Origin: CAVUBL01 sp963739795
GTDB taxonomy: Bacteria > Acidobacteriota > Thermoanaerobaculia > Multivoradales > DATKCC01
Length of the DNA: 64,000 nucleotides
Assembly (NCBI GenBank): GCA_963739795.1
Contig: CAVUBL010000004.1
Location: 1-64,000, forward strand
Direction: 5' to 3'
Within the stretch, counting starts at the first letter, position 1; every line of letters starts with the position of its first letter. Positions 29,153-38,401 of this stretch are shown here, piece by piece. The translations under genes and the position numbers were made by a program. The notes beneath the pieces were generated by a model, which saw nothing but the letters and a program-made list of their open reading frames with translations, ran no database searches and was not told the origin of the DNA.

Positions 29153-29456
29153 CCTAGGAGTCTGCGCGGCAGAAACACGTAGCCGCCGCAAGGGTCTTAC
29201 GGGGTGGATCCAAGGCGCGAGGAGGAGGCGATGCGGGGACATCGTAGACGACGAGCAACGCCGGAGACACCCCGTAACCCCCTTGCGCCCCGACCAACTC
29301 CCTCCGGGAGTCGGTGCCCGTTGCGGCGGCGTGGGGCCGTCTACTTCGTTCCCGCTCCTCGACGATGGCTCGGCATCGCCTGCGTCGCGGTGCCTCGTAT
29401 CCGCCCCCACGGCGCTCGCAACGCGACCGCGCGTTTCTGCCGCGCAGACTCCTAGG
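29153..29456. mobile_element. 304-bp MITE-like element with 27-bp terminal inverted repeats
   Basis: The left end (29153-29179, beginning CCTAGGAGTCTGCGCGGC) and the right end (29430-29456) are inverted repeats with one mismatch in 27. Inside, 29187-29206 and 29268-29287 form a second inverted pair of 20 bp with one mismatch. No gene or transposase is encoded. Parts of the same sequence recur at 6030-6120, 40807-40857, 47740-47765 and 48391-48407, so it belongs to a dispersed family. Confidence 0.8.
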
Positions 29457-29461
29457 CTGGA

Positions 29462-30961
29462 CTATTCATGGGGCGCCCGTGCGGCGATCCAGCTCCCGAT
29501 CTTCTCCAGGGCTTCCGGGGCGAAGGTCTCCTCGATCGCCCCATACTCGTCCGGGGCACCGGTTTCCGCGTGCTGGAAGAGGTGGTTGAGGCCGTCGAGG
29601 ACGTCGACCTCCGAGCCCACCCTCGAGGCCGAGCCGGCCGCGGCTTGGAGCGCCGCCTTCGCGAGGGGAGCGTTCACGCCGGCGTCGACCTGGAGGTCCT
29701 TGCTCCCGAACAGGGCGAGCACGGGGACCCCGAGCTTGCCGAGGCGCGCCGCCGGGTCGTCCTCCTGGAGGAGCGAGCGGCACCAGGCCGAGCTCGAGAC
29801 GTGGATCCGCTGGTCGACGGTGGCCGGATCGAGGCCGAGCGCCGCGAGGTCGGCCGGGGAGAAGTCGGCGCGCCGCCTGGCGTTTCGTGCCCTGAGCCGC
29901 TGCTCCAGGCGGTCCCGGGGGATCGACAGGTTCCGGATCAGGGCGAAGTCCTCCCGCTGCGCGGCCACGGCCCGATCGACCAGGGCCGGGTCGGCGCCGC
30001 GCTGGGTGAGGATCGCCCGCGCCTGGCGGAGCAGGAGCTTCTCCAAGGGCTCGGCCGGCGGCGCCAGAAGCACCAGGAAGCGGATCCGGGAGTCCGCGAG
30101 GGCGACTCGGGGGGCGAGAAGCCCCCCTTCGCTGTGCCCGAGCAGGCCGATCTCCCACCGGTCGACCTCCGGCCGGGAGGCCAGGAAGGCGACGGCGGCC
30201 TCGGCGTCGGACGCGCGATCGGCCAGCGTCGAGCTCATGTAATCTCCCTGGGAGCCACCGACACCCCGGTCGTCGAGGCGCAGGGAGGCCACGCCGTGGC
30301 GGGCGAGGTCGTCGGCGATCACGAGGAAGGGCTTGTGCCCCATCAGGGTCTCGTCCCGGTCCTCGGCCCCGGAGCCGCTGAGGAAGAGGACGGCCGGGAA
30401 CGGGCCGTTCCCCCGAGGGACGACGAACGTCCCCGCCAGCCGAAGGCCGGCGGGGGTGCTCGTGACGGTGACGTCGCGGCTCGTGTAGGGGAAGGGCGGC
30501 TCGGGCCTCTGTGGCCGGAGGAGGGCCACCGGCTTTTCGGTTCGCCGCAGGACCAGCGGCAGCTCGTGACCTCCCTGGGACCAGGTCCCCTCGAGAGCCG
30601 TTCCGTCGGCGCTCAGGGTGGCCTTGTAGGACGCGCGGATCGCGGCCATCTCGAGGTCCAGGGCACCCTCCTCGAAGGTGACCGCGCTGACCGGCACCTT
30701 CGTGCCCTGGTCGATACTGTCGAGGACCGCCGTGAGGGTGCCGTCGGAGTGGGCCTCCACCGTCAGACCGAGGCGGAGCTTGGCGCCCCCCACGTCGAGG
30801 GTGCCGGCCCAGTCGCCGGCCACGGTGGCCTGAGTCACTCCGGCGCCGGTCGCGGGCGAGGCGGCGAAGATCGCGCCCGGCCCCAGAGCGGTGGCGAGCA
30901 CCAGGAGCAGGACGAGCAGGATGGGGGAGCGTGCGAAGCGTCGTTCGAGTTGCTGGAACAT
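29462..30961 (-). CDS. Exported alpha/beta hydrolase
   Basis: This 499-residue protein has an N-terminal hydrophobic export signal (about 12-34), a beta-rich domain (about 45-145) of the kind found before secreted dienelactone-hydrolase-like enzymes, and an alpha/beta-hydrolase domain. Its nucleophile is in 'GHSEGG' (near 274), with an acid in 'FGSKDLQVD' and His in 'LNHLF'. It resembles serine esterases or acyl-peptidases; the substrate is unknown. AGGAGG precedes the ATG. The stop codon and last codons lie in GGACTATTCATG, a sequence that is also the tip of the repeat at 47565, so the repeat has shaped its C-terminus. Confidence 0.9.
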   Translation of the reverse strand: MFQQLERRFARSPILLVLLLVLATALGPGAIFAASPATGAGVTQATVAGDWAGTLDVGGAKLRLGLTVEAHSDGTLTAVLDSIDQGTKVPVSAVTFEEGALDLEMAAIRASYKATLSADGTALEGTWSQGGHELPLVLRRTEKPVALLRPQRPEPPFPYTSRDVTVTSTPAGLRLAGTFVVPRGNGPFPAVLFLSGSGAEDRDETLMGHKPFLVIADDLARHGVASLRLDDRGVGGSQGDYMSSTLADRASDAEAAVAFLASRPEVDRWEIGLLGHSEGGLLAPRVALADSRIRFLVLLAPPAEPLEKLLLRQARAILTQRGADPALVDRAVAAQREDFALIRNLSIPRDRLEQRLRARNARRRADFSPADLAALGLDPATVDQRIHVSSSAWCRSLLQEDDPAARLGKLGVPVLALFGSKDLQVDAGVNAPLAKAALQAAAGSASRVGSEVDVLDGLNHLFQHAETGAPDEYGAIEETFAPEALEKIGSWIAARAPHE

Positions 30962-30978
30962 CGGTCTAGCCTCCTTGT

Positions 30979-31017
30979 CATGTAGTCAAGTGTGATTGAC
31001 AGTCTGGAGGCTACATG
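30979..31017 (-). promoter_or_regulatory. Inverted repeat and TTGAC cluster upstream of the hydrolase gene
   Basis: CATGTAG (30979-30985) and CTACATG (31011-31017) form a 7-bp inverted repeat just upstream of the ribosome site. On the minus strand several TTGACA/TTGACT hexamers lie between 30985 and 31055; one (TTGACA, 31033-31038) has TAGCCT 17 nt on. This is a likely promoter-operator, though no regulator is adjacent. Confidence 0.5.
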
Positions 31018-31162
31018 CACCAACTCGAGATGTCAAGCGAGGTTGTCAATAAGTCAAGAGAGCTGTTCGGATGACCACCGAGGTCGTGAGGAACCCTCGC
31101 GCGCGATCGCCGCGATCGCGATGTTGACGCCGGCGAAGTAACAGGTGGTCTCGGCCGACCTG

Positions 31163-32650
31163 TCAGGGCTCCACGCTCGGGCCAGCGGGGCCGAGGATCA
31201 GCTCGGCGAGGCGGCCGTAGTCGCCGTCGAAGTGGTGGGCGCCGTCGAGGGGCTCGCGGCGCAGGAGGGCCGATCTCGCCGTCAAGCAGACGGAGTCCGT
31301 CTCCTCCTTGCCGTAGATGCAGGTCACGGGGACCGTCAGGCGGTCGATCTCGGGCGCCGTTGCGTGACCCGAGTCCCCCACTCCCACCCAGCTCGTGACG
31401 TGAAACTCGAAGTCCGCCGTCGCGGACGGTGACAGCAGGGCGACCCTGCGGACGCGCTCCCGGGTCTTCGCGGGCAGGCGGTTGACCAGGAAGGGCAGGG
31501 TGTCGGCACCGAACGAGAAGCCCACGAGCAGCACCTTGGCCTTCTTCCAGGCCGCCGTGTAGTGCTCGATGATGCGCGCCAGGTCACGGGCCGCCTGGTC
31601 TGGCGTGCGCGGCGTCCAGTAGTACTCCAGGCTGCTCCAGCCCACCACCGGCACGCCGGCGGCGGCCAGGTCGGCGGCGATGGTCTTGTCGATGTGGGCC
31701 CAGCCGCCGTCGCCGGTGAGGATCACGGCGAGCTCGTCGCGGACGGTGCCGGTGGCCGGCGATGTGTCCCGAGCGGTTTCGGTGGCCGGCACCTCGACCA
31801 AGTCCAGGTCGTCGACGCTCGCCGGCGAGGCGACGGCGGGCACCGTCCGGGCCGGCACCTCCGGCCGGGCCGCCTCGATCGCCCGATAGGCCTCGGCGAG
31901 CTGGGGCGCCCAGTTGCGCGGCACCGAGAACCCGTGCCCGACCTTGGGCAGGGAGAACAGCCGTGCCGAGCCGGTGGCGGCGACGAAGGCGCGTGTCGTC
32001 GCCGGGTCGCACACTTTGTCGATCTCGCCCTGGAGCACCATCCAGGGAACCCGGAGGGTGGGGGAGGGGTGGAGGTCCCAGCCGACGTGCCCGGCCCTCT
32101 TCTGGAAGGTGAGGCCACCCTCTTGGCACGGCGGCCTGCGGATGTCGAGGTCGGGGCAGAAGCCCAGGCTGACGCCCCCGGCGAAGGCCTCCGGCGGCGC
32201 CGCCGCCAGCGCGGCGTAGACGAGGGTGGCGCCGGACGAGTAGCCGATCAGGATCGGCGGCCGATACTCGGGGAAGTGGTGGCGCAGCTCCACGTTCCGG
32301 GCGAGCTCCTCGAGAGGGCCGGCCGGGTAGGCGCACCCCTTCGTGGCCTCGAGGTTCTCGAGGACGTGGCGGACGTCGATCCCCACGACGAGGGCGCCCA
32401 GGTCCCGCACGCGGCGGGCCATCGAGACGACACCCCGGTGCCAGCCGCCGTCGCCGGAGACGAACAGCACGACCCGGTCGGGCGTGCCCGGTGGCGCGTA
32501 GATCGTCACCTTGCCGAAGCCGGGTGCTTTGAAGCTCTCGTCCGGGGGGCTGGCGGCCAGAGCCGGAGACGCGAGCGTCAGTGTCAGGGTCAGGGCCAGG
32601 GACAGCCCCAAGGCCAGGATCGGGGCCGGGGCGGCGGTCGTAGGTCTCAT
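31163..32650 (-). CDS. AcvB/VirJ-like periplasmic hydrolase, two tandem domains
   Basis: This 495-residue exported protein (signal peptide 1-32) has two related alpha/beta-hydrolase units. The first has 'LFVSGDGGWHRG' and nucleophile elbow 'GYSSGA' (about 145); the second has 'LTGDGGWAHID' and 'GFSFGA' (about 375), with 'GAHHFDGDY' near the end. This matches the AcvB/VirJ family; AcvB of Agrobacterium is described as a lysyl-phosphatidylglycerol hydrolase. The ATG at 32650 follows GGGAGGG. No lysyl-PG synthase is seen in the window, so the substrate remains open. The gene stands alone downstream of the giant surface protein. Confidence 0.87.
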   Translation of the reverse strand: MRPTTAAPAPILALGLSLALTLTLTLASPALAASPPDESFKAPGFGKVTIYAPPGTPDRVVLFVSGDGGWHRGVVSMARRVRDLGALVVGIDVRHVLENLEATKGCAYPAGPLEELARNVELRHHFPEYRPPILIGYSSGATLVYAALAAAPPEAFAGGVSLGFCPDLDIRRPPCQEGGLTFQKRAGHVGWDLHPSPTLRVPWMVLQGEIDKVCDPATTRAFVAATGSARLFSLPKVGHGFSVPRNWAPQLAEAYRAIEAARPEVPARTVPAVASPASVDDLDLVEVPATETARDTSPATGTVRDELAVILTGDGGWAHIDKTIAADLAAAGVPVVGWSSLEYYWTPRTPDQAARDLARIIEHYTAAWKKAKVLLVGFSFGADTLPFLVNRLPAKTRERVRRVALLSPSATADFEFHVTSWVGVGDSGHATAPEIDRLTVPVTCIYGKEETDSVCLTARSALLRREPLDGAHHFDGDYGRLAELILGPAGPSVEP

Positions 32651-32751
32651 CTCACTCGACCCTCCCGCCACAGATACTACGACGGCTGCCCTTCGCCGGC
32701 CTCTCTCGGACGCTGGATGTCGCGGCGCCGGGTGTCGAGATCGAAGCGGCT

Positions 32752-35700
32752 CTATCGAGACCCCGGCCAGAGCCACCAGGCGCCGACGGCCGCCAAGAGC
32801 AGGGCCAGCAGCACCAGGGCGGTGCGGCCCAGCATCGGGATGGCGACCACCGGGACGGTGACGCCCGGCCCGCCGGGATCGTGGATGGTGCCGTCGGCGC
32901 TCAGATCGTCATCGCCCTGACCGCCGTCCGTGACGTCGTAGCTCACCACGGCGCCGGTGACGTCCGCCGGAAGCACGTACCAGTGGGGGGTCGAATCCCC
33001 GGGCGTGGGCCCGTACTTGTACTCCCGGGCCCCCACCGACAAGGGCGCCGGGAAGGTGAGCGTGATGGTCACCGTGGACCCGGGCGTGCAGCCTTCGAGA
33101 TTCACGTTCACCAAGCCGTGGGGGAAGACGACCTGCGGTGGAGGGCCGCCGGCCACCGCCGCGGCGGTGGTGGCCGAGGCCGTGCTGAGCCCGCAGACCG
33201 GGCCACCGCCGCTGATCTCACCGCTGATGGTCCCCGTGCCGGTCGCCGAGGACACGGTGAAGCTGGTGATCCGGCCGGTGCCCGAAAGCAGCACGGTATC
33301 GGAGCTCGAGGCGGCGTTGGAGGGCACGTCCACATGCGCGCTGCGGGTGCCGGTGGCCGTGGGGGCGAAGCTCACGTCGAAGCTGCAGGTCGCCGCCGGC
33401 GCGATGACCTGGCCGGAGCAGGTGTCGTTGGACAGGGAGAAGTCGGCGCTCTCGGCGCCGCCGAGGCTCAGCGCGCCGAGGCTCAGGTCCGCGCCGCCGG
33501 TGTTCTCCAGGACGACCGTCTGCGCCGGCGACGTCTGCCCGCCGAGCACGACGCCGAAGGTCAAGGTGGAGGGCGTCAGGCCCACGGCCGGCAACAGGGC
33601 TTCGTAGGCGCCGAGGTCGCAGGCCGCGCCCTGCGGCCGTGCCACGCCCCGCTCGTCGGTGGCGGGGCAAGCGCCGCTGGTGGCGGCGTCGACGGCCGGG
33701 CTGCCGGTCGGCAGCGCCAGGGTCTGTGGAGCGTTGGGGACACCGTTGGCGGCCAGTGCCGAATCGAGCAGCGGGTCGTCGGTGGCGAAGGTCGGCAGCG
33801 CGCTGGCGTTGCCATCGACCGCGGAGCTCACCACGATGCTGCCGCCGACGTTGGTCACGAGGGCGGTCCCGAGATTGGTGGTACCGGCGCTGGTGATGGG
33901 CCGTTTGTCGGTGAGCAGGTCGCGGGGCGCGATGGTGGAGTCGGCCAGCAGGCTGTCGGTCAGCGTGACCGCCGCGGAGCGCGCGGTGATGCTGTCGTAG
34001 ACCAGGTTGAAGATCGCGCCGCCGTCGTCGGCGGTGTTGCGGGCCAGCGTCGAGAACGCCACGTCGACCGTGCCGCTCAAGTTGAAGATGGCACCGCCCA
34101 GGCCCCGGCCGTAGCCAGCGCCGCCCGTCGTGTTGGTGGTGCCGCCGGCGGCGCTGTTGAAGGCCAGGGTGCTGTTGGTGAGCGTGAGCGTGCCCTGCAT
34201 GTTGAAGACGGCGCCGCCCATCCCCCCCCCGCCGCCGCCGTAGAGGTTGCCAAAGCTGGCGCCGACGCCACCGCCGAAGCCGCCGTCGCTGCCGTTGTAG
34301 CCGCCGCCGCCGCCGCCGAAGCCGCCGCTGGTGCCGCCGACGACCAAGCTGCGGCCACCGCCGCCGCCGAAGCCGCCACCGGCGCCATGACCGCCGCCGC
34401 TGCCGACACCGCCGCCACCGTCGCTGGCGCTGCTGGTGTTCGGAGCGCCGAAGGCGCCGCCGGCCGTTCCGCCGCCGCTGCCGCCGCCACCTCCGCCATC
34501 TCCGCCGGTGCTGTAGTGGCCGTTGCCGGCCAGGCCGGTGGCGGGACCGCCGCCATGGCCCGGACTGGAGGTCGCGTCACCACCCTGTTCGGTGAGGCGG
34601 AACCCCGCGCCCGCGCCGCCGAAGCCGCTGGCGGGAGCGCCGCCGGCGGCGCCGATGCCGGAAAAGCCGCCGCCGAAGCCGCCACCCGCATTGCCCGACC
34701 CGTCTTCGCCCAACCCGCCACCGCCGTCGCCCAGGCCAGTGACTCCCGAGGTGCCCCCTTGTGCGGTGTTGTGGTCGAGGGTCACGGACTCCAGCGTCAC
34801 CACGCCCTGGTTGAAGATCGCCCCGCCCAGGCCGGCGCCGCCACCACCGGCGAGGCTGTCACCGCCCTTGGCCAGGCCGTGGCTCAGCGTCAGGTTCTCG
34901 AGCGTGAGATGGCCGGCGCCGGGGCTGGTGTAATCGTCGGTGTCGGGGTTGGCCGGATCGGCGCCGACGTAGAAGAAGCGGAAGGGGGTCGCGCCGCTGC
35001 GGGTGATGGTCGCGCCGTTGCCCACGAGGGTGATGTCGCTGGCGATGGCCGGCAGGGCGCTGGGGCCATACCACCAGAAGCGGTAGCTCCCCGGTGCCGA
35101 ATCGCCGCCCTGGTTGGGTCCGGTGAAGGTGTAGGTGCAGCCGGCCGGCAGGACGATGGTGTCGGGCCCGTAGTGCGCCGCGTTGTGGTCGTCGGCAAGG
35201 TCGATGGCGTCGATCAGCGCCAGCGGATCTCCGACGCCGCCGGAGCACGCGGGCAGCGTGATCGTGTGCGGTCCGGGCGTGGGCGCGACGCCGAGGGTGT
35301 CGTAGGCGCCGGAGTCGCAGGCCGCGCCGGGATCGCCGGGGCTCGTCGCGGTGCCCCCGTTGTCGCGCACGAAGCCGCGCTCGTCCAGGGTCGTGCAGTT
35401 GCCGGCCTGTACGCTGTCGATCGCCGGGCTGGTGGGTAGCAGGGCCAGGGTGTCCGGCCTGTTCGTCGCACCGTTGGCGGCCAGCGCGGTGGCCAGCTTG
35501 GGATCGGTGGTGATGAAGGTCGGCAGCGCGTCGGCACCGCCCAGGATGGCGCTGCTCGTCACGAAGGTGCTGCCGGCGCTGGCGACCGTGGCGGTGCCGA
35601 GGTTGAGCATGGTGCCGGTGGTGGCGACGGGCTTGTTGGAGAGCAGATCGGAGACGGCCGCCGCGCCGCCGTCGACCGAGTACGCCAGGAGGCTGTCGAA

Positions 35701-37383
35701 CAGCCGGACCTTCGCGGTTCGCGCGGTGACGCTGTCGAAGACCAGGTTGTAGATGGCGCCGCCGGCGTCGGCGGTGTTGCGTGCGAGGGTCGAGAACGAC
35801 ACGCTGACCATGCCGCTCAAGTTGAAGACGGCGCCGCCCAGGCCCAGGCCGCCGGTCGAGCCGTGGCTCGGATTGGTGGTGCCGCCGGCGGCGGTGTTGA
35901 AGGCCAGGGTGCTGTTGGTTAGCGTGAGCGTGCCTTGCATGTTGAAGACGGCGCCGCCCAGTCCCGCACCGCCGCCGCCGTACTCGCCGAAGCCGTTGCC
36001 GCCTGCGAAGCCGCCGCTGCTGGCGCCCAAGCCGTTGTCGCCACCACCGCCGCCGCCGCCGAAGCCGCCGAAGCCGCCACCGCCGGACCCGAAGCCGTCG
36101 ATGTGGCCGCCGCCACCGCCGGCGCCGAAGCCGCCGCCGCCGGCGTAGGTGTAGCAGCAGCCGCTGACGTAGCCGGAGCCACCTCCTCCGACGCCGCCGC
36201 CACCGTCCGTTTGGAAGTCGCCCGGCGTGGCCGAGGGATCGTTGTGGCCGCCCGCACCGAAGTCGCCGCCGTGGGCGGCGCCGACGGCGCCGCCATCGCC
36301 GCCGCCGCCGCCGCCGTCACCGCCGTGGCTGCCGGGACCCGGCATGGGCGTGCCGGGGCCGGGGACGTCGCTCTTGCCGTAACCGGCCAGACCGGTGTCG
36401 GGACCGCCGCCGTCGCCCGGCGCGACGTTGCTGGCATAGTTGCCGTCTTCGGTGGTGCGAAAGCCCGCGCCGCCGCCGCCCTGGCCGGTGGAGAAATTGC
36501 CGTGGCCGCCGCTGGCACCGATGCCTTGAAAGCCGCCGCCGAAGCCGCCGCCGGAGCTCGAGCCACTCGGCGCGTCCTCGCCCAGGCCGCCGCCGCCGTT
36601 CCCGGCGGAGCTGACCGCAGAGCTCCCCCCCTGGGCGGTGTTGTGGTCGAGGGTCACGGCCTCCAGCGTCACCGCGCCCTGGCTGAAGATCGCCCCACCC
36701 ATGCCGGCGCCGCTGCCGCCCGTGTTGCTGTTGCCCCCTTTGGCCAGGCCGTTGCGCAGCGTGAGGTTTTCGAGCGTCAGACGGCCGGCGCGGGGGCTGG
36801 TGTAGTCGTCGGTGTTCGGGTTGGCCGGATCGGCCGCGACGTAGAAGAACCGGAAGGGTGTGGAGCCGCTGCGGGTGATCGTCGCGCCGTTGCCCTCGAT
36901 GGTGATGTCGCTGGCGATGGCCGGCAGGGCCTCGGGGCCGTACCACCAGAAGCGATAGCTGGCCGCTCCGGTCTCGCCGGACTGGTTGGGCGCGGTGTAG
37001 GTGTAGGTGGCCCCGGCCTCGAGGACGATGGTGTCGGCGCCGCTGCCGGCGGCGCAGTCGGGGTGCGTGGGAAAGACGACGCCGTCGATCGGGCCGAAGT
37101 AGACGGTGCCGTCGTTGGCGTCGACGTTGGCGTTGTCGATGGCCTCGGTCAACGAGCACAAGCCGTCGCCGTGGACGCCGGTGGTGGTGGTGTCGACGGT
37201 GATGACCGCGGCCTGCGCACCGGGCGACCCCAGCAGCCCGAGCAGGACGGCCGCAAACCACCGGCCTCGGAGTCGGGCACGATGCGGGGCGCGACGTTTG
37301 CGCGCTCCATGCTCTGCCGTTGCCGAGGTGCTCGCGGCCTCTGTCCTGCCGCGCCGATCTTCCCGAAGCTCGTCAATCCGCAT
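32752..37383 (-). CDS. Giant glycine-rich surface protein with IPTL-CTERM anchor and internal duplication
   Basis: This 1543-residue protein has a long signal peptide (hydrophobic core about 43-58). It then has two homologous modules offset by about 1.75-1.9 kb in the gene, each opening with 'SYRFWWYGP' and 'LPAIASDIT' and holding extended Gly-rich blocks (about 230-470 and 820-1050). 'TLTLTNSTLAFN' occurs in both. A choice-of-anchor-D/ASPM-like domain follows near 1268-1370. The end has 'VPVVAIPMLGRTALVLLALLL' and 'WPGSR', an IPTL-CTERM sorting signal for an exosortase-type system. 'CSLTEAIDNAN' near the start is the CSLREAI motif of beta-helical surface proteins. AGGAGG precedes the ATG at 37383; the frame is open far upstream, but that part belongs to other genes. 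It is probably an adhesin or matrix protein. Confidence 0.88.
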   Translation of the reverse strand: MRIDELREDRRGRTEAASTSATAEHGARKRRAPHRARLRGRWFAAVLLGLLGSPGAQAAVITVDTTTTGVHGDGLCSLTEAIDNANVDANDGTVYFGPIDGVVFPTHPDCAAGSGADTIVLEAGATYTYTAPNQSGETGAASYRFWWYGPEALPAIASDITIEGNGATITRSGSTPFRFFYVAADPANPNTDDYTSPRAGRLTLENLTLRNGLAKGGNSNTGGSGAGMGGAIFSQGAVTLEAVTLDHNTAQGGSSAVSSAGNGGGGLGEDAPSGSSSGGGFGGGFQGIGASGGHGNFSTGQGGGGAGFRTTEDGNYASNVAPGDGGGPDTGLAGYGKSDVPGPGTPMPGPGSHGGDGGGGGGDGGAVGAAHGGDFGAGGHNDPSATPGDFQTDGGGGVGGGGSGYVSGCCYTYAGGGGFGAGGGGGHIDGFGSGGGGFGGFGGGGGGGDNGLGASSGGFAGGNGFGEYGGGGAGLGGAVFNMQGTLTLTNSTLAFNTAAGGTTNPSHGSTGGLGLGGAVFNLSGMVSVSFSTLARNTADAGGAIYNLVFDSVTARTAKVRLFDSLLAYSVDGGAAAVSDLLSNKPVATTGTMLNLGTATVASAGSTFVTSSAILGGADALPTFITTDPKLATALAANGATNRPDTLALLPTSPAIDSVQAGNCTTLDERGFVRDNGGTATSPGDPGAACDSGAYDTLGVAPTPGPHTITLPACSGGVGDPLALIDAIDLADDHNAAHYGPDTIVLPAGCTYTFTGPNQGGDSAPGSYRFWWYGPSALPAIASDITLVGNGATITRSGATPFRFFYVGADPANPDTDDYTSPGAGHLTLENLTLSHGLAKGGDSLAGGGGAGLGGAIFNQGVVTLESVTLDHNTAQGGTSGVTGLGDGGGGLGEDGSGNAGGGFGGGFSGIGAAGGAPASGFGGAGAGFRLTEQGGDATSSPGHGGGPATGLAGNGHYSTGGDGGGGGGSGGGTAGGAFGAPNTSSASDGGGGVGSGGGHGAGGGFGGGGGRSLVVGGTSGGFGGGGGGYNGSDGGFGGGVGASFGNLYGGGGGGMGGAVFNMQGTLTLTNSTLAFNSAAGGTTNTTGGAGYGRGLGGAIFNLSGTVDVAFSTLARNTADDGGAIFNLVYDSITARSAAVTLTDSLLADSTIAPRDLLTDKRPITSAGTTNLGTALVTNVGGSIVVSSAVDGNASALPTFATDDPLLDSALAANGVPNAPQTLALPTGSPAVDAATSGACPATDERGVARPQGAACDLGAYEALLPAVGLTPSTLTFGVVLGGQTSPAQTVVLENTGGADLSLGALSLGGAESADFSLSNDTCSGQVIAPAATCSFDVSFAPTATGTRSAHVDVPSNAASSSDTVLLSGTGRITSFTVSSATGTGTISGEISGGGPVCGLSTASATTAAAVAGGPPPQVVFPHGLVNVNLEGCTPGSTVTITLTFPAPLSVGAREYKYGPTPGDSTPHWYVLPADVTGAVVSYDVTDGGQGDDDLSADGTIHDPGGPGVTVPVVAIPMLGRTALVLLALLLAAVGAWWLWPGSR

Positions 37384-37568
37384 GGTCTCGTCCTCCTGAG
37401 CTGCGACGGCCGATGCCTGCCGCGCGGTCGAGCCCGGGGCGTCGGTGCAGAGCCAGGCCATTTGCACGAAATTTCCCTGTACCGCTGAAATAGCAGCCCC
37501 GGTGCTCCCGAGCATGCATCGACATACTCGATCGTGCCGCAACCTCTTGAGGAGCTCAATTCCCCTGT

Positions 37569-38354
37569 TCAGGGGGTGTGGCCGAGCCACAGCGCCATCA
37601 AGGCGCTGCGGCTGGAGACACCGAACTTCCGGAAGAGACTCTTGACGTAGTCGTGGACGGTATGCTGGCTGAGCTCGAGCAGGGCGGCGATCTTCTTTTC
37701 CGAGCGCCCCTGCAACAGGTGCTTCAGGACGCGCTGCTCGGCCGGCGCCAGCGGTCTTGAGGCCACGAGCAGCCCTTCGCGGAGCATCTGCTGGCGGTGG
37801 AACCAGCGCAGACCGCGCAAGATGTAGACCACGACGTCGCGCTCGGCGGTGCCGAAGGGCGGGTGATCGAGGTCGCGGCGCAGGCCCACATAGCATTCGG
37901 CGTCTTCGTTGATCGGGACACCGGCCCAGATGGCGTCGCGGCACCCGATATCGAGGTAGTAGGTGCGATAGAAGTCGCCTTCGAACCACTCCGGCGACGT
38001 CAGGTCGACCAGTCGCAGGGCGCGGTATTGTCCGGCCAACGCAACGTTGCGCACCACCGTCTCGTCCACCCAGCCCGCCTCGATCTGGTCCGTCAGCTCC
38101 TTGTCGATCCGCTCGAACGTCCGACTCGGATGCAGCTGGCGAATGACGCGTGCGCGCCAGCCTTTGATGGGATCGGAGGGCTCTGGCTCGCCCAGGCGCA
38201 CCGCACCGACCCAGGTGGCGTTCTGGGAGTCGGTCAGCTCGCACAGCCGTGCGAGCAAGTGCCGGCGCGCCGCCTCCCCCTGCGCCGCGTCGAAATCGGC
38301 CAGCTCGTCCCACAGGCGATGGACGGAGTCTGCAATGTCCTCGTCGATCTTCAT
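37569..38354 (-). CDS. LuxR-type HTH transcription regulator
   Basis: This 261-residue protein has a C-terminal LuxR/GerE HTH ('LAPAEQRVLKHLLQGRSEKKIAALLELSQHTVHDYVKSLFRKFG' spans about 201-244). The N-terminal 195 residues ('WVGAVRLGEPEPSDPIKGWRA') do not show a receiver domain; I cannot tell whether they bind a ligand. The ATG at 38354 is chosen because coding similarity to the neighbouring acylase frame ends there. It lies 185 nt upstream of the giant surface gene on the same strand and 47 nt downstream of an acylase gene that may degrade acyl-homoserine lactones, so it may control surface attachment. Confidence 0.87.
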   Translation of the reverse strand: MKIDEDIADSVHRLWDELADFDAAQGEAARRHLLARLCELTDSQNATWVGAVRLGEPEPSDPIKGWRARVIRQLHPSRTFERIDKELTDQIEAGWVDETVVRNVALAGQYRALRLVDLTSPEWFEGDFYRTYYLDIGCRDAIWAGVPINEDAECYVGLRRDLDHPPFGTAERDVVVYILRGLRWFHRQQMLREGLLVASRPLAPAEQRVLKHLLQGRSEKKIAALLELSQHTVHDYVKSLFRKFGVSSRSALMALWLGHTP

Positions 38355-38401
38355 GGCATGAGGGTCAACGCCTTGTTCAACGCCGCGTTCCCCGGATTCG
38401 G

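Noticed and set aside
35919..36566. Ala-rich open frames opposite the glycine-rich blocks of the giant protein
   Set aside because: GGC-rich glycine codons read in other frames give Ala/Pro/Arg strings; this is a composition artefact.
37384..38313. Upstream extension of the giant surface protein
   Set aside because: This part is the other frame of the LuxR-type gene; AGGAGG and a signal peptide fix the start at 37383.
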